From positions 36,389,109-36,453,108 of the forward strand of contig CM076849.1 of NCBI GenBank assembly GCA_039519185.1: a DNA stretch of 64,000 bases. The letters run 5' to 3'. A program made the translations under genes and the position numbers. Source of the DNA: Astragalus membranaceus (lineage: Eukaryota > Streptophyta > Magnoliopsida > Fabales > Fabaceae). The notes under the pieces were generated by a model. It saw only the letters and a list, made by a program, of their open reading frames with translations. It had not been told where the DNA came from and did not search any database. The first letter of the stretch is position 1, and each line of letters begins with the position of its first letter. Below are positions 56,395-64,000 of the stretch, piece after piece.

Positions 56395-57530
56395 AAAGGC
56401 AAGACTTGTTGGCTTCTCATGCCGGTTATGATCTTTCAACTTTGTTTTTGTTGTTCTAAGGCCTCTCCCTTTTGTTGTCCATCAAGCAGTGAGGACACTG
56501 CCAAATTTAAATTTTGGGGGAGGACCTTATGGTTATTGAATAATGTTTTGAATTAAGTACAATATGTTTTTAAATATTAATTATAATTATGCCATAATTT
56601 GCATGTGTTGCATGTTTTGTATATTTTGTATGCTTGAATAGGAAATATGATTAGCTGCATGTTTTAAATTTCTTAGTAAGCAAAAGCTAAAGTAAATAAG
56701 AATTTTTGAGTAAGGCAGCCTTGTGTAAACAATGAAATGGTTTTATTGCTGCTTTTACACAAAATCCAAGCTTAGTGAAGAACCTAGTTAGCTAGGGGTA
56801 ATCTAAGGATAAAGTTAGTCTAGGATAACCAAGGATTAGTCAAGTTTTCATTAAAAATTGAGAGTTGTTTTAAAGCTAAGTTTGGGGGTGCATCGGTTAT
56901 GTTAAGGCTAGGAACAAAAGATGATAAATTGGTCTTTGCAAAATGAAATAAAAATGTGCATATGGTCTGGTAAAAAGTTGCAAAAATATCTTAAATAAAT
57001 TGCTGAGCTGTTCCAAAAAGCATGAAAAGAAAATGCAAATAAGGAGCCCAGTAATAAAGATAGCATCTAGTTTTGATCATCAAAATCCAGCGCTACAGCG
57101 TCTACGGACTTTGAAGCGCTACAGCGTTTGATCACCGGGCCAAAAATTTGTGCATTGACCAATATTCTGAAAAATGCCTAATTAAAGCCCTTTGTTGTGC
57201 TTTGAAGCCCCTCAGATCTTGTGTGAAATTGTTATTCCACTCTTCTTTTTGAAAACATTCTTTGCCTAACCCAAAAGAAATCCATTCTTCCCAAAACCTT
57301 AGAGAAATTCTGAATTTAACTAGGAACTAAGTTAAGCTTTGATATCACACACTCACAACTGAGCAGTAATGATTCTATTTGAATTATGGACCATAATGAT
57401 GTGTGAAAATGATAAGAATTAGCTTATGCATAAATTCTGTTTAATTTAAAAGCTGCAGCTCGTTATATGATCAGTTTGTCTTGTTCAAGCGTCATTACTT
57501 GGGGAAAGCAATGGTTTAAGTTTGGGGGTG
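56395..57530 (+). other. E1 3' UTR with hairpin, second purine tract and PPT
   Basis: Hairpin GCAGTGAGGACACTGC at 56487-56502 followed by ATTTTGGGGGAGGA; AAGTTTGGGGGTGCATC at about 56877; two CGCTACAGCG motifs at 57091 and 57117; final PPT AAGTTTGGGGGTG directly before the LTR at 57531. No gene. Confidence 0.75.
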
Positions 57531-58906
57531 TGATAACTCTATTTTATATAGGTTATTTATGCTCCTAATACTTAAGTCAAAGCTTACTTCTCAAGTAATT
57601 CTAGTGCTTAAATATGTGAATATATGAATATTAGAGTAAATATAGGTTATAAGTCAATTCCTTAAACCTTGGGCATAATCAATGCCTTTGTGAATATGTT
57701 TGATGTTTTGCTATTAGCGCTGCAGCGGTATGCTATCAAGGAGACGCTACAGCGTTATATGACGGCTGACCATTGAGATATTTGTGTGACCACTTGAGGA
57801 CATGATGAGTCACCACCCTTATCTCCTCCTCTCAGCTGGATATTTTGACTTCCAAGTGGATGCTAAATTACACTTGGCGCCCCCTAAATGGAACCCATGT
57901 GATAGTTGGTGTACTCCATCATTAGCACTTTTTGTAAAGTACTTTAAGGATAATATCTAAGTCTTATGATCATCATGTGATATTATTATTCTATTAAGAC
58001 TTAGTTAGTTTTAGATTAATATAGATATTGCTTCATTAGTAAGTAATATACGTAGACACAAGTAGTTGTAACTTGGAAGAAGAACTTCTTATGACATAGT
58101 AGCTTTTCTCCATTGTTATACTACCTTCAAGCTTTTAATTTTAGTATAGTTTTCTAGTCTTCATCCAAGGTTTTGCTCACGCCTCAACTTCATCCTTTGT
58201 ATGCTACTTGGGATCATTAATTGGAGTGTATCTTTTGCAACCACTCTTCTCTTGTCTTCATACGGTAATACATACTCTCTAGTTGTATTATGTTGATGGA
58301 ACTTGTGATGAGCTAACTTTGTTGTAGTTGGATTGTTCTTGGTGTGTAATGAACCTTGAGTAACTTTTGTATAATATTATGATGTTTGTGTTTTATTCCT
58401 TGTGTCATAATGCTTTCAATCTTGGTTTGGGAATGATCAACTAAAACAAGGTAACTTTGTGGGTACAGACATGGTTCACAAAGAGAACTCAATGAATGAT
58501 ATGAATGAAAACCCTTTAAAGACATTTAAAGGAAGCACTACTTAACTCTAGACATAGGGGAGTAGTAGTTCATAAGGCAAATGTTGTAAGAGCTTAATAT
58601 ACAGGGGTAAAACTTATTTAGAGCCTAGACATAGGAGTCTTGTAACATAACCCTGACGAAAGTGACTGAAAGGCACGCTACCAAAGCGCTACAGCGTCTA
58701 CGGACTTTTAAGCGCTACAGCGCTTAACGCTACAGCGTCTAAATATTATTTGAACATTACTCTTGGGAATTTACATAACTACTGAGCTATCCAACTCACC
58801 TTTAAATTACTTCAACTTAATACTGTTTTATCACCACTTATCATGTTTACAACTCTTTACTTTTACTTGTTCCTCAATTCTTTTCACTTAAACTCCTTAG
58901 ATTAAT
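57531..58906 (+). repeat. E1 3' LTR, truncated at its end
   Basis: 1376 bp, TGATAACTC... It stops after TTAGATTAAT, lacking the last 85-90 bp present in the 5' LTR and in E6. It carries five CGCTRYAGCG motifs. Followed by an 18-bp spacer and then E6 in reverse. Confidence 0.92.
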
Positions 58907-58924
58907 GTGACGTCACCGTACATG
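58907..58924. other. 18-bp spacer between opposed LTRs
   Basis: GTGACGTCACCGTACATG belongs to neither LTR. Its first ten bases are a perfect palindrome, GTGACGTCAC. Confidence 0.8.
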
Positions 58925-60388
58925 TGTTGTGGGAAAAGGTGATGTGCAAGTATACACAAACGCAACAAGTAATATAATGATATGTAAAGTTCGTTCCCAC
59001 AGGGATTGGAATTAATCTAAGGAGTTTAAGTGAAAAGAATTGAGGAACAAGTAAAAGTAAAGAGTTGTAAACATGATAAGTGGTGATAAAACAGTATTAA
59101 GTTGAAGTAATTTTAAGGTGATTTGGATTGCTCAGTAGTTATGTAAATTCCCAAGAGTAATGTTCAAATATAATATTTAGACGCTGTAGCGTTAAGCGCT
59201 GTAGCGCTTAAAAGTCCGTAGACACTGTAGCGCTTTGGTAGCGTGCCTTTCAGTCACTTTCGTCAGGGTTATGTTACAAGACTCCTATGTCTAGGCTCTA
59301 AATAAGTTTTACCTCTGTATATTAAGCTCTTACAACATTTTCCTTATGAACTACTACTCCCCTATGTCTGGAGTTAAGTAGTGATTCCTTTAAATGTCTT
59401 TAAAGGGTTTTCATTCATATCATTCCTTGAGTTCTCTTTGTGAACCATGTCTGTACCCACAAAGTTACCTTGTTTTAGTTGATCATTCCCAAACCAAGAT
59501 TGAAAGCATTATGACACAAGGAATAAAACACAAACATCATAATATTATACAAAAGTTACTCAAGGCTCATTACACACCAAGAACAATCCAACTACAACAA
59601 AGTTAGCTCATCACAAGTTCCATCAACATAATACAACTAGAGAGTATGTATTACCGTATGAAGACAAGAGAAGAGTGGTTGCAAAAGATACACTCCAATT
59701 AATGATCCCAAGTAGCATACAAAGGATGAAGTTGAGGCGTGAGCAAAACCTTGGATGAAGACTAGAAAACTATACTAAAAATAAAAGCTTGAAGGTAGTA
59801 TAACAATGGAGAAAAGCTACTATGTCATAAGAAGTTCTTCTTCCAAGTTACAACTACTTGTGTCTACGTATATTACTTACTAATGAAGCAATATCTATAT
59901 TAATCTAAAACTAACTAAGTCTTAATAGAATAATAATATCACATGATGATCATAAGACTTAGATATTATCCTTAAAGTACTTTACAAAAAGTGCTAATGA
60001 TGGAGTACACCAACTATCACATGGGTTCCATTTAGGGGGCGCCAAGTGTAATTTAGCATCCACTTGCAAGTCAAAATATCCAGCTGAGAGGAAGAGATAA
60101 GGGTGGTGACTCATCATGTCCTCAAGTGGTCACACAAATATCTCAATGGTCAGCCGTCATATAACGCTGTAGCGTCTCCTTGATAGCATACCGTTGCAGC
60201 GCTAATAGCAAAACATCAAACATATTCACAAAGGCATTGATTATGCCCATGGTTTAAGGAATTGACTTATAACCTATATTTACTCTAATATTCATATATT
60301 CACATATTTAAGCACTAGAATTACTTGAGAAGTAAGCTTTGACTTAAGTATTAGGAGCATAAATAACCTATATAAAATAGAGTTATCA
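58925..60388 (-). repeat. E6 3' LTR (reverse)
   Basis: Plus-strand reading TGTTGTGGG...GAGTTATCA. Contains the 64-bp segment missing from the E1 5' LTR and several CGCTGTAGCG motifs (59182-59232, 60164). Confidence 0.93.
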
Positions 60389-61532
60389 CACCCCCAAACT
60401 TAAACCATTGCTTGTCCCCAAGTAATGACACTTGAACAAGACAAACTGATAATATAACTAGCTGCAGCTTTTAAATTAAACAGAATTTATGCATAAGCTA
60501 ATTCTTATCATTTTCACACATCATTATGGTCCATAATTCAAATAGAATCATTACTGGTCAGTTGTGAGTGTGTGATATCAAAGCTTAACTTAGTTCCTAG
60601 TTAAATTCAGAATTTCTCTAAGGTTTTGGGAAGAATGGATATCTTTTGGGATAGGCAAAGAATGTTTTCAAAAAGAAGAGTGGAATAACAATTTCACACA
60701 AGATCTGAGGGGCTTCAAAGCACATCAAAGGGCTTTAATTAGGCATTTTTCAGAATATTGGTCAATGCACAAATTTTTGGCTCGGTGATCAAACGCTGTT
60801 GCGCTTCAAAGTCCGTAGAGGCTGTAGCGCTGGATTTTGATGATCAAAACTAGATGCTATCTTCATTACTGAGCTCCTTATTTGCATTTTCTTTTCATGC
60901 TTTTTGGAACAGCTCAGCAATTTATTTAAGATATTTTTTCAACTTTTTTCAAGACCATATGCACATTTTTATTTCATTTTGCAAAGACCAATTTATCATC
61001 TTTTGTTCCTAGCCTTAACATAACCGATGCACCCCCAAACTTAGCTTTAAAACAACTCTCAATTTTTAATGAAAACTTGACTAATCCTTGGTTATCCTAG
61101 ACTAACTTTATCCTTAGATTACCCCTAGCTAACTAGGTTCTTCACTAAGCTTGGATTTTGTGTAAAAGCAGCAATAAAACCATTTCATTGTTTACACAAG
61201 GCTGCCTTACTCAAAAATTCTTATTTATTTTAGCTTTTGCTTACTAAGAAATTTAAAACATGCAGCTAATCATATTTCCTATTCAAGCATACAAAATATA
61301 CAAAACATGCAACACATGCAAATTATGGCATAATTATAATTAATATTTAAAAACATAATTGTACTTAATTCAAAACATTATTCAATAACCATAAGGTCCT
61401 CCCCCAGAATTTAAATTTGGCAGTGTCCTCACTGCTTGATGGACAACAAAAGGGAGAGGCCTTAGAACAACAAAAACAAAGTTGAAAGATCATAACCGGC
61501 ATGAGAAGCCAACAAGTCTTACCTTTTTAGGC
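60389..61532 (-). other. E6 3' UTR and PPT
   Basis: PPT read on the minus strand lies at 60389-60402 (plus CACCCCCAAACTTA). The hairpin counterpart GCAGTGTCCTCACTGC is near 61421-61436. One motif copy near 60795 is degenerate (CGCTGTTGCG). No gene. Confidence 0.75.
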
Positions 61533-63431
61533 CTACTTGAGCCTCTTATTGGCTCTTGAAGGGGCTGGGGCTCCTTTGGTTGCCTTTTTCTTCTTTGGTT
61601 GAGGTGGAGTAGTCTTCTCTGTCGCTACAGCGGTTGGTGGTGCTGTAGCGCTTGACTCCTGCACTGCTGCCGCTGCAGCGTCTGATTCCACCACTCCTTC
61701 TTCCTCTTCTGCTTGCTCTTGCTCCTGCTCTTTTTCTTCCAGTACTGGTTCTTTTCCATCCTGCAAGTTCACTAGTTCCTCAGCAGCCTCCTTCTCACTT
61801 TCCTCCTCGGTCAGAATTGCCTCAGGCATTGTGTCACTAGGTACTGCAGACATAGTTGCTGCAGCATCTACTGGCTAAACACCTTCTTCTGGGTGCTCAG
61901 CCAGTTTGACTCCTGGGTTTCTTCTTGCTTTGGTGTATGATTGATAAACTTTCTTAGGCTGCTCAGTTGGGTTTTCTTGGCTGATTGGATGCTTTTGTTC
62001 AGGCTTCTTTGGTGTGGCCTGTTTGGCAGGTGTTTTCTGGGGTGTTAGTTTGGTTGGTTCAGGGATGGGGGTGGGGGTTGATGGTGGATTGGCTTTAGCA
62101 GGGGGGGTTTTGGTTTCTTTGGGCTTGGGGTTGGATCACACTGAATTTCTTCTCTTTCCTCACCTTCACGGCCACCTGGACCACGACCTCTTCCCCTATA
62201 TGGGGTTGTCATTTCCCTGCAAAAATTCCTCATCCTCCTGCTTCTCCATCTCTTTCATGACTGCAATGGTTTCTTCTTCATCTTCCTCACTTATATTCTC
62301 AATGTCATCAGAATCCAAACTTTCCTCCACCACCACAGTTTTTTGCACTTTCTTTGCTGGGCTAGGCTTTGCTCTCTTTGCTGGGCTAGTCACAGCTTTC
62401 TTCTTTTCTTTCCTAACTCCCTTTTTCTCTACTTTTTCAACTGGCTCTTCCTCCAATAGCCAATCAGGGAGTTGAGGCGGGGAAATGGATGTCTTTCCTT
62501 TTGATATCTGGGCATACATTGCTTTTTCCCAATCAAACTTTTCCTTCACAAATTTGCAGAGAACCTGCTGCTTAAGCTCTAGGCGCTGCAGCGCTACAGA
62601 GTCTAAAGACGCTGCAGCGGTAGGTTTCTGCTTAACTTTAAAAATACATGGGAATGCCCCCAGAGGGGATCTTCTCTCTTCTTTCATTTCCACTTCTACA
62701 TCAGCTTCCAGGCAGAGATCAGTAATTAAACAAGGAAAATACAAGTTACCTCCTTTCTTGATTCTGCATTTTTCTATCTCCTTCGCAATTAGCCTTCCTA
62801 CATCTATCTTCTCTCCAGCCATTATTGCATCAATAACAATGAGCCTCTCCTTTTCCACGAAGGTTGTGTGAGATGTAGGCAGCAGAGAGTGTTTGATGAA
62901 ACTACACCATAAGTTGGCCTCCTCACACAAGTAGGCCTTTTTTATTTTACATTCAGCCCAAATTTGTCCCATGTAGCTCCTTCCACAAAAATTCTTCTTC
63001 TAACAGCCTCCATTTCTTCATCTCCCCAGTTCAGAACTTTGCTTTCCAACGCCTTTCCATGATAGCCTAGATGGAAAATATCATTGATGGTTCTGGAGTT
63101 GAAATTAACAGTTTCACCTCTTACCAGTGAGTGTGTTTGAGGCTTTCCTTCCTTAGGCTCCTCAATGCCAGCATAGAACTCCCTTACCAATGACGTCATG
63201 TATTCCTTACGATGCTTAATGAAGTTCTCCCAACCTAGCGCTGTGACAGCGGTTGAGAAAGCTTCAGGAGCGCTGTCTGTCTTGAATCCCCTTTCAGCAA
63301 TGAAGTCCATTTTCCAAAACCTGAGGATCTGGAGTTGCTTTGGCCATGGCGGTTTTGACAGGATTGGAGGGTTCTGGTTTCGTAGTAGCTTCTTTACCAG
63401 ATCGTTTTAGGGCAGCTTGCTTTTTGGTCAT
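61533..63431 (-). pseudogene. E6 third ORF, frameshifted
   Basis: ATG on the minus strand at 63431 (MTKKQAALKRSGK). Pieces: 63431 to about 63320, then 63310-62942 after a 2-bp loss in the PQRFWK region, then 62972-62196 after a 1-bp loss, then fragments to a TAG at 61533-61535, earlier than in E1. It shares the internal TAG of E1 (about 61875). The segment 62225-62165 reads TTPYRGRGRGPGGR in one frame, unlike the acidic sequence at the same place in E1. No intact protein. Confidence 0.75.
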
Positions 63432-64000
63432 GGTTGGTTAAGAGTTTTGCGTATATGTTTCTGGTTGTTGGGAAATGTTGGTGTGTGTTGGGACGAAGGA
63501 AGAAGAAGGGATGGAGGTTATGAATGGTGAGTGGTAACGGTTGAGAGTAGTTTCAGAGAGCAAGGAGAGAGAAAGAAAGAGAAAATGGTAGCGTGGGGAG
63601 TTGTAGATATTAAAGTGACTGTTTGTGTGTGAAGTGGGAGAGAGAAAAGAAACTGTTGATTGGACAAGTGCAGGTGAGTAGGTGCACGTGCAGCTCAGGC
63701 TAGGTATGAGGGTACAGTGCCAGCTCACTCTGAGCAAGATTTTTTTATTTTTCTGTTTGACCACACCCAGCCCTGATTTAACACAACCGCTACATCGCTC
63801 TTGTAATAAGTAACCGCTACAGCGTTTATCCTAATTTCCTGCATAGAGAGTAAACATACAAACAGAAAACTTGTTAGAATCCTTGGGGTGCCTCCCAAGA
63901 GCGCTTGCTTTAAAGTCTGCAGCCAGACTTTCTCTTTCAAATTAGAGATCTTTAAGCTCAATGGTGGTTTTGTCTCTTACCACATTTTCACCAAAATATT
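63432..64000 (-). other. E6 leader of third ORF and integrase C-terminal end
   Basis: Mirrors 53931-54497 of E1: the C/T-rich leader, the acceptor-like CTATGCAG|GA (about 63838-63846), two motif copies (63786, one degenerate; 63819) and, from about 63955 to the edge, the last integrase codons. The rest of E6 lies outside. Confidence 0.8.

Larger units (their letters stand above)
10909..58906 (+). mobile_element. E1: Athila-like Ty3/gypsy retrotransposon, split by nested insertions
   Basis: Outer element inserted in LINE copy 2. Its own parts are 10909-15534 (5' LTR, PBS, gag, protease, start of RT), 32793-33093 (RT palm), and 53082-58906 (integrase, third ORF, 3' UTR, truncated 3' LTR). E2 sits between the first two parts. 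E3 (with E4 inside) plus a deletion of the RT end, RNase H and integrase N-terminus separates the last two. The clade call rests on the tRNA-Asp PBS, a DLGAS-type protease, the gag type and an extra ORF after integrase. Gag-pol is broken by several frameshifts. The 3' LTR lacks its last 85-90 bp, so no target duplication can be read. Confidence 0.85.
58925..64000 (-). mobile_element. E6: second E1-family element, inverted, runs off the window
   Basis: Minus-strand copy of the E1 family: LTR 58925-60388, PPT, 3' UTR, third ORF, and integrase C-terminus at the window edge. It differs from E1 by substitutions, indels and a replaced 61-bp segment near 62165-62225, so it is an independent insertion and not an exact inverted copy. 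Its LTR is complete (TG...CA, 1464 bp). Confidence 0.9.

Noticed and set aside
58313..59606. Paired 70-codon ORFs (58313-58525 minus, 59394-59606 plus) as a conserved gene pair
   Set aside because: They lie inside opposed LTRs of the same family and are simply the same LTR sequence.
53931..64000. Inverted repeat as a purely sequencing (hairpin-read) artefact
   Set aside because: The arms differ by many substitutions, indels and a replaced segment, and E6 has a complete LTR edge where E1 is truncated. Read support is still worth checking.

Overview
The window is nuclear DNA of a flowering plant. It holds one host gene with GT-AG introns, followed by a dense nest of plant LTR retrotransposons, a LINE and a tRNA-derived SINE. 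The repeat families (Athila-like Ty3/gypsy with a third ORF, Tekay-like chromovirus, L1-type LINE) and the style of the MATE protein suit a eudicot, possibly a legume, but species cannot be fixed from the sequence. There is no operon, CRISPR array or rRNA gene.

Layout. 72-3750: an eight-exon MATE (DETOXIFICATION) transporter gene whose exons join to an uninterrupted 486-codon reading frame. 3269-6736 and 6737-about 10000: a tandem segmental duplication that copies MATE exons 6-8, the AT-rich 3' flank and a minus-strand LINE. A SINE sits only in the first unit, so the second unit shows the empty site. 10909-58906: a large Athila-like element (E1) inserted into the second LINE copy and itself split by later insertions. 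E2 (15535-32792, Athila-like, TSD ATTAC) lies in the RT of E1. E5 (25538-29840, minus strand, non-autonomous, tRNA-Asp PBS) lies in the 3' UTR of E2. E3 (33097-53081, degraded chromovirus-like, partly tandem) lies between the RT and integrase remnants of E1. E4 (40452-50122, TSD GTGCC) lies in the integrase tail of E3 and has an uninterrupted 1453-codon gag-pol and nearly identical LTRs, so it is the youngest and only plainly autonomous-looking element. 58925-64000: a second member of the E1 family (E6) in opposite orientation, giving an inverted repeat of about 5 kb per arm around a spacer of about 104 bp.

How the parts work together. The retroelements carry the usual parts: LTR promoter, primer-binding site, gag, protease, RT/RNase H, integrase, polypurine tract. 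The Athila-like members (E1, E2, E6) add a third ORF in the env position, preceded by a conserved splice-acceptor-like site and followed by a conserved hairpin plus a second purine-rich tract. The strongest unexplained signal is that E1 and E6 are peppered with a 10-bp palindrome-like motif (CGCTACAGCG, CGCTGCAGCG, CGCTGTAGCG) in LTR, leader, coding linkers and UTRs. E2 carries a different motif (ACACT/AGTGT type) at several corresponding places. This looks like family-specific cis-recognition and is the best candidate here for an undescribed system. E3 and E4 also carry their own GC-rich palindromic arrays inside their LTRs.

Limits: element names, clade calls and splice sites come from reading motifs by eye; no alignment, database search or expression evidence was available. 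Substitution counts are by eye.
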